A DNA stretch of 64,000 bases from Lanius collurio (lineage: Eukaryota > Chordata > Aves > Passeriformes > Laniidae): NCBI GenBank assembly GCA_020086605.1, contig JACBWW010000018.1, positions 13,441,647 to 13,505,646 of the forward strand. The letters run 5' to 3'. The translations under genes were made by a program, and so were the position numbers. The notes below the pieces were generated by a model. That model was not told the DNA's origin. It did no database searches and was given only the letters and a program-made list of their open reading frames with translations. Of the stretch, positions 24,788-37,300 are shown one piece after another (the first letter of the stretch is position 1; every line of letters begins with the position of its first letter).

Positions 24788-27700
24788 TGCCTTTCTTGCT
24801 TAGGTTGCAAAACTCGCAGCGAGTGGAGCAAGTCAGATTGTGGCGGGGGAGTCCTCATCTGCGTGAAACTTTGAATCGCGGGCACGGATCCTTAAACCAG
24901 GGTGAATCGTGTGTTGGCCCTTGCGGAAATCACCTGGGCTCTGGCATGACTAAGGCTTCTTAAGGGTAACAGTAGAATGACTAACAGCTCTGATTGTCCA
25001 GGTAGTCAGTTTCTGATAAATATTTACTTTGAAGTAACTAAGAAATCACTCAGATGAGTAAGAGCCTTCAGGATACAAAAGGATGCTCTTTAGCATTCAG
25101 ATTAGACCTTGAAATCAGTCACCCAAGTCTGAATCATTGTCTTAAACATTCTCTCAAACATTTTTGCGTAAACAGCTGCTGTGGCCAGTGGATGGTTCTT
25201 TGTAGCTCAGAGGTGCACATACACCCTTAAAGCATACTTTAACCAAGTGTAGGGTCTACACGTACACTCTGGATAACCTGCATCACTTTCCTCATCCAGA
25301 AACACAGAGCTCTCCTATTGCAATAATTACTGTTTTCTGTATTGAAGGATGGTCACTATATTAGACCACTTCCTCTTATAGCCATGAACATACCTACACT
25401 CTGTAGTGGGAATATACCTGTCCTGCTGGTTATCTTGTAAGGTACCTGGATAAGTATAATTGCCTGCTGTATGGGATTTGCACAATTTTATGTGTGTGTT
25501 GCTTTTTCACCAAGGGCTGGACAGGATATAGCAGACTAAATTTAGCCTGAGAACAAGGACAACAAGTTGAAAAGTCAATAGCATGTATATTTATAGTTGC
25601 AGTTATAAATATTTTTCCCTTCTGAGTTAAACAACAACAAAAAAGATGTGGTAAAGCCATGGTTGCATGAAAGCCTGTAGGATTTTTGTTCTTGAAAACC
25701 TGATCTGGTGGAAGTCATCCACTATTGTGATCTGATACATTTTTCAATCAGGGCTTTAAATAACTGGCTGAGGAAGCATGACTGGATGGGATGGAGCAAA
25801 GAAGAGTGGAAAGAAAACAGCTATATCTGCAGTGTGGCTAGCAAGTAGAGAAAGCTTTATATGATCCTGTTTAAGCATAAATAATCTTTGCAAAGTACAG
25901 GGACAGTAGTACACTGCAACAAGGGACCACAGAATTCCTTCCTGCTTCTTGTGGGAGAAGGCAATAGAAGAAAGACAGAAGAATGAACGGAGCATGCCTT
26001 GTATTTCTGCAAATGCATTCTAATGCCTTGCTGTTCATGAAACAGGGAGCCTTAGACTGTTTAGAAATAATGTAAATTAATGTGGTTGTCTTTGTTAATA
26101 TAATGACTGGAAGATGAACATTCTTCGTTTTTAAATGTATAGCTAAACCTTTGGTTTCAACAAAAGCTTTATTTCTGTCTAATGATAATTTTCAGTGAGT
26201 CTTGTTTCTGAATAAAAGAAGAGACTTGAGGACTGAGCTCAGGACAGAAATGGAGATAGGATGTCTGATTTGTCTGCATTAGACCCAGAAGTTGTGTTCA
26301 TGGATCAGATCCTTCTTAGCAAAAGAGGCTCTTAAATCTAAAAGGATTTAACTTATTAATAAATAGCTCTTTCCCCTGTGCCTGATCCCTCCCATACGTA
26401 CTGCTCTTATCTCATCAGATGATGATAGGAAAATTAAACATAGCTTTCCTGATTTAATTACATTGGTGTGTAATTGGTGGATGAATGATAGGTGAGGAGA
26501 CCTTGTGCAGATTCTCAGATGTTTGTACTCTGCATGGCTTGCCCTCTAGGTCAGACTTTGCTTTTAATTTGCATTAACTCTTTTTCATCTGTGTTGTCTT
26601 GCCCTGGCTGTAAACAACTACACTCTGGGAGATCTAAAGAGTTGGGCTGTGAGAAAATTAGGGAGAGGTATTACTTGTTGTGCACTTGTCCAAAATCAAG
26701 CATGAGAACAGGACTGCAAATGCCTTACCTCTCTGGTGGGGGAAGTGAGTATTTTCTGAATGTTGGTAGTTCCTGGACATTCACAGTTCCTTTCACAGTC
26801 ACCAAGACCATGTGTTCTTGCCAACACCCTACACCACAACAGCAGGTACCTTTTGGTGCCTTTGCTGGATAACTTCCTGTACTGACACTGAGCTATGACT
26901 GATAAATACTTGTCTCTTTGACTCAGGTATAACTGAGCTTCAGAGGAGGGGATGGCTGTAGTAACCAAGAAGAAGATGGAGAAAAGATAGTCTTGTGTGC
27001 TGGGCAGAGGGCTGGCTAAGAAAAGCTGAGACCAAGTCTCTGCCTGCTAGTCATGAAAGGAGCTAATCGCTTATTCCCCTGATGACTCAGTTTTGTGCTT
27101 AAATAGTGATAAAGGAGTATTTTTATCAAATGATGATATTACAGTCAATGATATTTTGATTTTTAAAGCAGTTGCTGCCATTGTGATGAGAGGTGCATAG
27201 CAGTCATACTAAAAACCTTTTAAGGGTACCTGACCTGGAGAGTATTGTTCTTGCAGTATTCTTGCAGTACAAGTACTTTCAGGAAATTTTTTAATAGGCA
27301 TTACCTGTCTCTTTCTGTTCAGCACCTAAGTAAAAAGTGCTTTAATGCACAGATGTGGTAGGCTTAAAAAACACATATATTATGCTCTTGGGAACTAGAA
27401 CATTGCATATAAAATAACTCCTTGAAATTTCTAGTGCTAGTGCTGCCTCAAACCAGCTCATGTTATTTGGAGTACTAACTCTAGAATTTTATTTATTAAC
27501 AAGAGAAAGGAACAGAGAGATATGAATACTTACAGACTATATAGAGCTATTTTCTCCACTCCAGGTATGCATCAGGGTTCAGTGATCTGGAGCAGTTTTC
27601 AAGCTCTTTGGGTTGGTGTTTTGTTTCTATTTCCCATTATGAGACTTCTCAGCAGAGCCAGAGGATGGATGCTTAGGACTTTTCATGCCATTCTCCTTCC

Positions 27701-30700
27701 TGAGAAATCAAATCAGAGAAAGGACTAGTTTAAATTGGTGCTAAATTGGCCTTTCTGGTTTTTAAGGCCTCTAGTGTATCTTTTTGTCATTTCAGTGGTT
27801 ACTTCTGTGGGAAGTGCCCACCAGGGCAGGCCATTCTTTGAGCATCTGCAACCAGCTGCAACTTAGAGCTGTTGACAAGACCTCTAGAGAACTTGTCTCA
27901 GTGCCTGATAGAGGAGACATGGTGAGCCTATTCTGAGATCATTTCCTAATTCTCTGATGTCTGCCTGGTGCTGTGCTGGGTGTGCTAGCAAGTGTTTGTG
28001 ATAGAGGCAGGTCTCAGACTGGAAGCAGGGCTGGCATCAGCAAACGATTTCTGCTGCCAATACCAGCTTCCCAAATGGAGTGAGCTACCCTGCTGAGCCC
28101 CTGCATCTGTAGCAAGGCTTCCAGCTGTTTCTTGGACTGATGGCCCCCTAAAATATGTGCTGTGGAGGTGCAGATTGCTGTGCTGACAACACAGGTGTCC
28201 TCACAATAGCTTCCTTTTATCAGCAGCTTCTACAAGGAAAGAATTTTCCAGTCCCTCCCTGTACCTGAGGTCTGTGTAGCAGAACAGCATTGGCAGTGTG
28301 ATTCTTGTGTGAATTTGTATGGCATTTTTTCCTCCCCTTCCCTACCTGCCATAACTTGCTGATAAAATCTATTGTAGATTAGATTTCAGGCATTGTTTGA
28401 AGTGTTACCTATTTGTGTAGGATACATCATGGAAATTCTCTGGTTCCTGTTGTAGTGTTGAGCTGATGAAATAGCAACAGGATTGGAGTGATCTCTCTAG
28501 GGTTAAGCCTTTTGTGTGTGTTCATCTTCTCTCAAGAGAGGCCAATCATGATAGGAGCACACTGTACTCTGAGGCCTATGTTAATAAAGGCTCCCTGCTG
28601 GCACTCCCTGTGCTGCTGAATGCATAATGCACAGCTGTTAAAAACAACCTTACTGTATTGCAGATTTCATTTCTGCCTTCACTTGTGTCTCCTTTCCCTG
28701 CAGACCACATGTTTCTGTATTTGCATTTGAGGCTGTGGGGGTTTCTTGGTGGTTTTGTTTTATTCTTAATTAGAGAACAGTGTACTAAAGTAGTAAAGTA
28801 AGCCTGCAAAGCATTGGTTGCTTCTATTTGGTTCTACCTGTCAGAAATCAACCTATTTCATCTCACTGGGAGTTTGTTAAAAAGGTTTGGTAGCCTCTTC
28901 TGTCTCTTTGTTCAAAGGGATTGCTGGTCCATATATTTGTCAACCGTGAAAACAGATTGAAAATCTTTCTCTCAATTTGTTTTAAGATGCTGATATTTCA
29001 CTTGCTCAACTACTGTTTTGAAACATTAGTCTGTGATGCAAAGTATTTAGTGTAATAGCTAGGAACATGTCCTAAGGGCACAAATTCTTGTGGCAGGCTT
29101 GTCAGACTGCCCACCGCCTGTTCCTTCAGTCTGTGGAATATTTGTAAAAGATTTGGGTGAATACTTGCCAAGCCCAATTATGCAATTATGTTTTAAGGGC
29201 AATTTTATAATTATAGTGGAGGATGGTAACCAGGATACAGGAGTTGTTGAGGTTTTGACTTTTCCTTTTTTTTCCACATGACTTTGCATGAATGCTAAAA
29301 TATTCGGGGCGACTCTAGTCAGAAACCAGTTGTTCAACTTTCTTTTAAGCAGCTAGCTACTTTTATAGGTGAAGCTAAATTAAAGATGGCTCCAACATTG
29401 CTCAGGAAGGCTGGAGGACATGTTTTATTAGAGCTTTGGTAATCTGCAGGTTGGATGTGTACTCAGAGACTCAGAGTAGCCCATAGACAATGTCCAGTCT
29501 GGAGGAAACTCAGAATGTATAAGTCCTGCCGGGACTGTTAAAGGGAATCTCCAAGCTGGTCACGTTTTTTTGACAATTGGGATTGCCTGTCTTAATTTTT
29601 ATTTGACAAACACCAAGTTCCTGCTTTGACTCCTGTACAGCCGAACCTTTTGCACCTTTTCTTGGGCCTTGACATGTGCACTTTTGCATTTAGGTGCACC
29701 CTTAGGTTCACGTCCCGGTCCTTTTGCTGCAAAGATGGTTCTCCCAGGCATACCTCTGGAATCTTTTTCTGCCCGGGTCAGATCCTGCAGGATTGGTTAG
29801 GTGAGAAAGTGCCAGGAAGAGATGTAGTTAAGGCCTAGATTGGCTTTCACCTCCAGTCACGGGGTCTTGAGTGGCAAGGGCTGCTTCAGCATGACACTGT
29901 AAACAGTGATTAAGATGGCAAATTGCACCTCCAAGCAACTGTGTGAAACCCTGTGGTGGCAGCTGCAGGTAGAGGCTCTGGAACAGACCTGTGAGGTCTC
30001 TCTGAATCTAAGAAAAACGACCTGCCATTGAGTCCATCACCTTTGTCTGGGTGATGCTGGTGTGTGAAGCTCACTTAAGAAGCAAGAGCTGTAGCTCATT
30101 TGCTGTGAGAAGAGAGGCTTAAGTGTTGAATGGATTATATAGGGTGACATACCTCCTGAGATGGGTTTTCTCTTAGCAACAGCTGGGATGGGTTAAGTTC
30201 CATGTCCAGAAAGAAAACCATTAATTCTGCCCACTGGCAGCTTGGCCTGCTATCCTCTGAACAAGGAGAAAATTCCTTGAGAGTGATGGTCCCTTCATGT
30301 GAACAACGTACTGTATTACATTTAGACAAATTAAAGACAGTCTTTAATTTGCCTATCTTTGGGGTATGAAACAAGCAGTAGAGTAGATGGAGTGCTGGGG
30401 AAGCAAAGGGGAGTATCTGCCCTGGCTTTTTTCCCTTGGAAAAGCAGAGGACCTATCGTGGGAACTAAGCAGAAAGCAGCTTAGGAGGTTAAATTCACAG
30501 AATGTCCTTTTGTGGGAAAAGAGCAGTGAGTCTGCGTGGGAGCAAGGGTGAGAGGGCTGCAAAATGACCTGTAGCTGCATATCCCAAGTTGTTGGTCCAA
30601 ATCTTGTCCTGATGACTTGTAGTGTGATGTGATTTCAGGAGCTGAACTGTAGCTTTACTGGAACTTACAACCATATTTCATAGGTTCCTTAACCATCCCT

Positions 30701-30839
30701 TAACCATGGATTTTATATCCAGTGAAGTTTTATGACTTCTGTTAGCACAAACCTCTCTTATTGTCTAACAAAAATATGGGGGTTGGCCTTTTTTTTTTTT
30801 GCTAATGGAACCAGAAGGCAGCTTATGAAACATTCAAAA

Positions 30840-31330
30840 TAAATCTTTCAGCGCAGATAATGTTTCAATTGACAGCTGCAGTTATGGATTTTGCTGTGTT
30901 TCGTTAAGAGAACTCCACTGTTTGCTTTAATTTCTACCATTCTGTTTCATTCCTTTTTACTGTAAATAGCAATTGTCCTGGACTGAGTGGATTAATCTGT
31001 GCCTTAGTCCTTCAGTCAAACTGACAGGTCTGTGAATCATGTGCTTCTGTGTTAGATAAACTTTCTGCAGTTCTTTCAAAGCACTATTTCAGTGACTATG
31101 TGGTTGTATACGAATCATTCAGTTTGAAGAAGATAGATTCTCTGCTTCCCAACATATTTGACTTTTGAACTTTTAATAAACACTTGATGCTAAGAAAGTT
31201 ATTACAGTCCTATTAATGCATTGTGTTTCAACTGTCAGTCTGATTTTAACTTAATTTAAAGCATTTAATTCACAGGTTGTTAATGCATTTTGTTATAAGC
31301 ATGCTGGTGTCAAAAGTATAATTTGCAAAC
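30840..31330. promoter_or_regulatory. Candidate conserved non-coding stretch (AT-rich, motif-dense)
   Basis: Unique AT-rich sequence with TGACAGCTG near 30870, GGATTAATC (30989-30997), and repeated AATTTAAAGCATTTAAT-type and TAATGCATT sites at 31215-31290. It has no repeat or coding signal. It is listed for its motif content only. Confidence 0.2.
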
Positions 31331-32132
31331 GATTGAGTGGGGGTGATTGGTTGCTCTAAGGTTCATAATATCCATGTCTTTGACACAGCAGTGGTAGTTA
31401 CTGCCACCCACTCATGTTTAGGGCTGTGGGCAGACATTTTCACAGCATTGAGTGGCTTCAGCTGGTAGAACAGGAGGTGGGTGGCATCTATTTCAATCTA
31501 AGAAAATCATTCTGTGGGTGAAACCCTGAGTCAGAGTGAGGACACCCTAGACCTCTGTTCTGAACTGCCCCCAAATTTATACAGACCTGTGCAAGTTTCT
31601 GAATATAATGGTATGCAGTAGGGCCTTGGTACTATGAGAAGCCTTTCTTGTCTCCTGTGCTTCAGCAGTCAGTGAAAGGTGGAGTGGTACTGGAAGAGTG
31701 GAACATTGAAGTGCTGCAGTTCTTCATGACAGGATGGTTTAATCATGCAACCCTCACATGTAAAGGAGGGTTTTGAGAGTCTTGCTATGAAAAGCATTTA
31801 GATAATGAAGGCAAATAGTTGTGCTGTCACTGGGTGTTGATCTAGTGGCTTTGAGATCAAGTACAATTCAACGTCTGTGAGAGAGATTACAACCTGACCC
31901 AGTTCTAGCAAGTTATCTTATTTTGTACTGAAGGGGTCCCAAAGCAGAATTAGGACAAATTACTTTAAAGAATGTATCCTGTCCATAGTGTGCATACTGA
32001 TGCAATTTGGCGGTGTCAGGCAATGTCTCTCAGTAGAAGGCATCAATTAGGGACAGAAAGCAAGAGAAAAATACAAGACATGGCCAAAACCAGAAATCCT
32101 GCTTGGATAGCCATTAGCAGTGAATCCTTTTC

Positions 32133-32148
32133 TTTTTTTTTTTTTTTT
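32133..32148 (+). repeat. Poly-T run (T16)
   Basis: Sixteen T in intron 1, preceded by CTTTTC. No associated element was recognised. Confidence 0.9.
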
Positions 32149-33235
32149 CCTTGTCCAATGACGCACTTCTACGGTCATAATTTAGTAGAAAAGTAGAGGT
32201 TTATGTGGGGGATGTCATTGGTCTGCCTAGATCTTCTCTGCTGTGGCTTGCAGTAAGACCAGACAGAATTTCTTCCACCCACTGATGGAGAGAGAGATCA
32301 TAAATGATTTGGTCCAGAACTGCTGAGCAGCTAGAAAACCCTTTCACTTTCATCTGGAAATAACAAAGTCAGTTCTTGCTTTACTGCATAATCTGTTAGG
32401 CAGTGTGCTTTTTTTTTGTTCTAAAATGTCCTATCTCAACTCTCCTGTTCCTTTTGTGGGATCTTTTGGCACTGCTCCACAGCTCTCTCTCAAGGATGGA
32501 TGTTTTTATTCAGTTGTGCATATTTGACCTGGTTTAGAAAATCAGGTGCTGCGGATGTGAAGGAGAGCTATTAAACATCTATCAAAAATGCTAAGACAAA
32601 TATTGCAATTAGCTTCTGTGGGTTTCCCTTCAGCACTTCTGCTCCTTGCATTTTAGTAGTCTGAAGTGCTATTTCTTTGTGATGCTTTGGGTGACTCCTC
32701 CTGGAAATGAATCCTGTGCTAATAGCTCTGGCTGTGTCCAATCCACAGGCACGTGCATGGAGATATTTCATGTTTGTTTTGTATCTCACTAATTAATGTA
32801 TAAGTTAGTGGTAGAACAGCAGGAAAGCTGCGTTTGCTGACACTTCATGAAATAATGATTTAATCCTTTGTGACACATTCCTGCTGAGTGTCAAAGCTGA
32901 TAACTCTAATCTCTGTCCCTAGCTCAGTACAACAGGAACCTGTTCTAGAGGGCATTTTGCATGATCTTGCAAGCTCTTGTAGGTACTTTGTGACCAATTC
33001 ATGTAAACTTTTTTTGTACATTGCCACTCTTGAACATGATTGTACAGGATTGTCTGGTACACTGAGGAGTCTGGAGTTTAGAGCAAACAAAGGAGCTGAC
33101 TGCTTCACGTGCAGTAAGGGTTGTCTTGTGAGCAGTGGGGAAATGCCCTCATTTCCTTCAAAATGCACCTCTTCCTTTGCCAGCATTCAGGACGAGGCAT
33201 GGTTATATTCATCCAGAGGTGCTCCTTGACAGACT

Positions 33236-34316
33236 TTAAACTAGTTTGGAAGGGGGAATGATGGACCAAGGGGGTCTCAGTGCCCTGAGCTGGAGGACCA
33301 TGACTGAGAGAATGATCTGCTCCCAGTCAACCACAAAATTTGGTGGGATCTGCTGCTCCTGCTGCATCCTTAAAAATCTATGGGGCCTGATGGGATTCAT
33401 CCAAGAATTTCCAAAGACCTGCTGATATTGTCACAAAACCTCTCTTAATAACTTTTGAGTAGTCTTGGGAATCCAGACAAGTCCCAGCTGTCTGGAAACT
33501 GGCAAACATTCCTGATTCTCAAGAAGGGCAAGAAAGAGGACCCCAGAAACTACAGGCCTGTCAGTCTCACTTCAATGCTTGGTAAAGTTATAGAGAAGAT
33601 TATTCAGAGAGGTGTTGAAAAACACTTGAAAGACAACACAGTCATTGGTCACAGCCAGCACAGCTTCATGAGAGAAAAGTCCTGCTTGTTGAATCCAATT
33701 TCCCTTTATGACAAGGTAACCACCTAATTACTTTTCCATCAGGCACAGCATTGCCAGCCAGGCAAGGGAGGGATTGTCCTGCTCTGCTCTGCACTGGGAC
33801 GGCCTCGAGTGCTGGGGGCAGCACAATGTAAGAAAGATATGAAACTGTTAGAGAGTGTCCAAAGGAGGGCAATGAAGATGGTGAAGGACCTTGAGGGGAA
33901 GTCATATAAGGAATGGCTGAGGTCACTTGGTCTGTTCAGCTGGAGGAGACTGAGGTGCAGTCTCTTTAGACTCAGTGCAGTTACAGCTTCCTCCTGAGAG
34001 GAAGAGAAGGGGCAGGCACTGATTTCTTCTCTGTGCTGACCAGTGACAGGACCCAAGGGAGTGGCCTGAAGTTGTGTCAGGGGAAGTTTAGGTTGGATAT
34101 TAGGAAAAAGTTCTTCCCCCAGGGGGTGGTTGGGCACTGGAACAGGCTTCTCAGGGAAGTGGTCACAGCACCAAGACTGGCAGAGCTCAAGAAGAGTTTA
34201 GACAATGCTCTAAGGGACACAGTGTGACTCTTGAGGATGGTGGTGTGCAGAGCCACGAGTTGGACTCAGTGATCCTGATGGGTCCCTTCCAGCACAGCAT
34301 ATTCTGTGATTCTCTG
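33236..34316 (+). mobile_element. CR1 LINE, defective copy with internal deletions
   Basis: A CR1 non-LTR retrotransposon remnant in sense orientation. Positions 33374-33725 match the N-terminal part of the CR1 reverse transcriptase: the MGPDGIH segment, then KKGKKEDPRNYRPVSLTSML, then IGHSQHSF and KSCL. At about 33725-33810 the sequence jumps to the C-terminal end (LLESVQRRAMKMVKDLEGKS at about 33844-33903, then a frame with RLDIRKKFFPQ and GHWNRLLREVV at about 34090-34165). The polymerase core with its catalytic aspartates is therefore missing. The end near 34300-34316 carries the ATTCTGTGATTCT-type 3' terminus typical of CR1. At 33236-33300, TTTAAACTAG followed by a GAAGGGGG run resembles a more 5' part of CR1, suggesting a second deletion. 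Frameshifts and stops are present, so it is a dead copy. Confidence 0.9.
33455..33727 (+). pseudogene. CR1 reverse transcriptase fragment (N-terminal fingers region)
   Basis: A 90-codon open stretch inside the CR1 copy. It carries the NYRPVSLTS motif that marks the start of CR1-type reverse transcriptase and the following KVIEKIIQRG and SQHSF blocks. It stops before the first catalytic aspartate block. It is a relic of the ORF2 polyprotein (endonuclease plus reverse transcriptase) and is unlikely to be translated, since it lies within a host intron and has no intact 5' part. Confidence 0.85.
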
Positions 34317-37300
34317 AAACCCACTCCTCTTCATTCTATATAATTCTGAAGCCTGGGTATGGATGCAAATCTGTATGCAGGGATAGCTGAGAAACTGCTC
34401 TGCAGTAGTTAGTCCTTGAGATACAACCAGCAAAGCTTGCTTCTGTTCCAGCATGGATTGTGAGTTGCTGTTTAAAATAAACTTTTGGTTTAATGGTATT
34501 AAAAAAAAAAAAGTGCAGCTCTGCAAATAGAGAAGGGAACATTACTGTAACATCACTTCAGGGCCTCTGAAATTCATCTTTCACAGTTGCATACAGTGTG
34601 CTGAATGGCAGATCAGGTATTGATATTGGCCCCTTGATATAAGGCCCTTAAAGCTTGAGTTGCTGAAATATCTGTATTTTGTAGACAGTAGGGCAACCAT
34701 GTGCTAAGCAGTCGGTAACTTGAAGAAAATAAGAGGAATGCAAGTCTCTCTGCCAGTGCAGCATGTCTCCGACAAGCTGAATTAAATGCCCATTTTTTTT
34801 CTAGTGTGCGAGCTATAATGCACATCTAAGTGCATTATTGAGAAAAAGGAACCATTACAATTTGATTGAGCATGTCTCAGAGGCTTGCATTATGTAATAA
34901 CTTGTCTGTAAAAGTTTGACCCTGAACCCTCCTTTTTTTCTCAATATCTTGTGAATTTTTTGGATGTGCAAAATTGACAGTTGAGACAACAACGTTACAG
35001 TGAAACTAACCCCTTTGACACAGGCTTGTAACATCAAAGAAAGACTGTTTCTCTGCACTTATTTTCATTGTTTTGGGGAGAGATTTATATGTGCTATATA
35101 AACACTAAGCAAAACTATTTTCACATTATCAGAGCTGCAGAGTTATGTTACAAGTTATTCTGGAAAATCAAATTTAAAAATACTTATTTTGATCCTCTTA
35201 AACCTAAGTTCTGGCTCCGAACTTGGGCACTCATGAGTTACTTTAAAAACTAGAAAAACCCTCTCACTCCTTCACCCAAGTCACATGCAGGACATCTGGA
35301 ATCATCTTTTTATCTAAGCTGCTTAACAATTCAGGTAAAGAATTCAATGTTTAAAAGTCTGTTCTTATGCTGAGACCAGTCTTTTAAGACACTGCTTGTA
35401 TATATATATGAATCACTCTGTTGTTTTGTGCATGTCATTGAGTTCTCAATTTCTTTTAAGTAACTCTTTCTTTACCTTTAAAATGTGTATATGCCTTTAT
35501 TTTATTCTATGTGGAGGTCTCGCCCCCTCCCAACAGAGCTGTTTCAGTGTGACAGACTTCACTGGGCCAAGGCCAGCACTGCTTGGCAAGGACTGTAGGA
35601 GTCCTATGGAAGAGATTTCTGTCTGAGGGAGACAGGAGTGAGGGAGACAAATGAAGTAAATCCCCAGACCCACAGCATGTTGATAGACCTCCTGTTGTTC
35701 TTAATTCGTGTCTGTAAATGGCACTGGTTTCCGCTGTTGTGCACCAAGACAATAATAAATAACAATCCTTAGCATTTATATACCACTTCACAATTTTCAA
35801 TGTGTTCAACACACATTAACTAATTCAGTTGAGATGCACAGATTCTGTGAACAAAACTACTCTTCTTGCAGCCCAGGGGAACCTTTTATTACAGCTGGGA
35901 CAAGGCTTTTCTTTTTACCCTTAACTGGAGCTGTTGGCAGTAATATTCTATACAGGGCCTGTGTCTTTCCTCCGGAAGGTTTCAAGTATTTGCATGTACC
36001 CCTGTTTGCACAGGAATTGGACTACTCCCAAGTCATATATGATACTATGAAAAAAATGTGCAGGAGACTTGTCTTTATGTTTTGTGCTGCAAATATGCAG
36101 ACTCGGGATTCATAGATTTGTGGTTTCAGAAGCCATTGAATTAGCAAAGATGTAGCATCATTAAGTGCACCTTTCTGTGCTTGCATAAGGCCTTTGGGGA
36201 ACACCATCTCCAGTGGTCCTCGAGGCTCAGGAGGGGAATAAGGCTCTGGCAGTTTTGACTATGTTGGATCATCACACAATGTGCTGAAGAGAATTGAAGG
36301 TGCTCGGTGGTTTTGGTGCACTAGGTTCACTACCTGCTAGGCCACCAACCTGTGTTTTGGGGCAGGAGAAAGCTCAAGAGAAGCCTGTTGCCATGTAAGA
36401 GATGTTTTGAAGGCAATTAAAGACATTATGCCCTATTATTCATAATCCTGAATCCCAAACATGTTGTTTGGGGTCCCAGACATGTACTGGCATGAATGTA
36501 ATCTGTCTGGCATTTGACTCATTTTCTGCCTTGGCATTTTGCATATGTGTATAGAGCTGGTGAGAGGGAGTTTGGTGCATCCCCGTCTTCATCTTCAAGC
36601 TGGGCAGGATTGGTTCCACATTTTCTTTCCAGGAACAGCACCATTTTAGCATTCCATTAGGGTGACTAGAAGATAATCATCTTATTTAATCAGGTCATAT
36701 AATGTAGGATTAGTGGTTTACCTTGGAAATAACTGTTTTGTAGTCTTTGTAAATTGATGCCTGGTACTTTAGAATGGCTTTAAGTTATAACTCTTTTTCT
36801 AATCCAAGAGGTTTAGTTATAGCTAGTGGTCACACTTCTGGATTATCTCTTTGTCTAACCTTTTAGTAAATTTCTGATTTAGAAGTGGTGCCTGCAGGTT
36901 TCACTTGAAACTGATTCTGTGAGACCAGCACAGAGTATAATTTTCCTATAAATGGTTGTTCGAACAGGAACACCATCAGCCTTTTAGTGACCTAATTACG
37001 CAGGGAGGTAGCAGTGCATTTTGAGATCAGAACTCTCATCTTGCTACAGCTCTTCTTTCAGCTAACAGTGCATGAGAAAAGAGTAGCATGTTTCTTGCAG
37101 GTGATGATTTCTCTTTCAGTGCCTTTGATATCCTCATTTTGTGTTTGAAGGTAATGTGCAGATTGCTGGGTGGCATCACTCAAAGTGACTGACTGAGCTG
37201 CTGTTGCATGTGAAGATGTCTCCAAGACAACTCATTTCCTGGTCAAACAGCACATTGGCTTCTGCCACAGGACATTTTAAGGGAGCTGGTGAGCTGAAGG

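Larger units (their letters stand above)
24079..24930. promoter_or_regulatory. CpG-rich block around MB21D2 exon 1
   Basis: CpG dinucleotides are frequent from the start codon through the first part of intron 1, densest at about 24160-24500 and thinner to about 24930. Flanking DNA on both sides is CpG-poor. The block contains GC-box-like GGGGCGGGG at 24380-24395. The 40 bases just before the gap (23639-23678) are also GC-rich with two CpGs, so the block probably spans the gap. This fits a CpG-island promoter for MB21D2; the true start site cannot be placed because of the gap. No CpG ratio was computed. Confidence 0.75.
24931..33235. other. MB21D2 intron 1, 5' part
   Basis: No further exon recognised. 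The sequence is unique-looking and AT-leaning with short homopolymers (T12 at 30789-30800, T16 at 32133-32148). The only patch singled out is 30840-31330. Assignment to the intron follows from the phase 1 donor at 24362 and the known two-exon structure of mammalian MB21D2. Confidence 0.75.

Noticed and set aside
26492..26872. 126-codon open frame with several cysteines
   Set aside because: Cysteine spacing fits no known finger or disulfide family I recognise; overlapping frames on both strands suggest chance.
33739..34137. 132-codon minus-strand open frame
   Set aside because: Antisense shadow of the CR1 copy.
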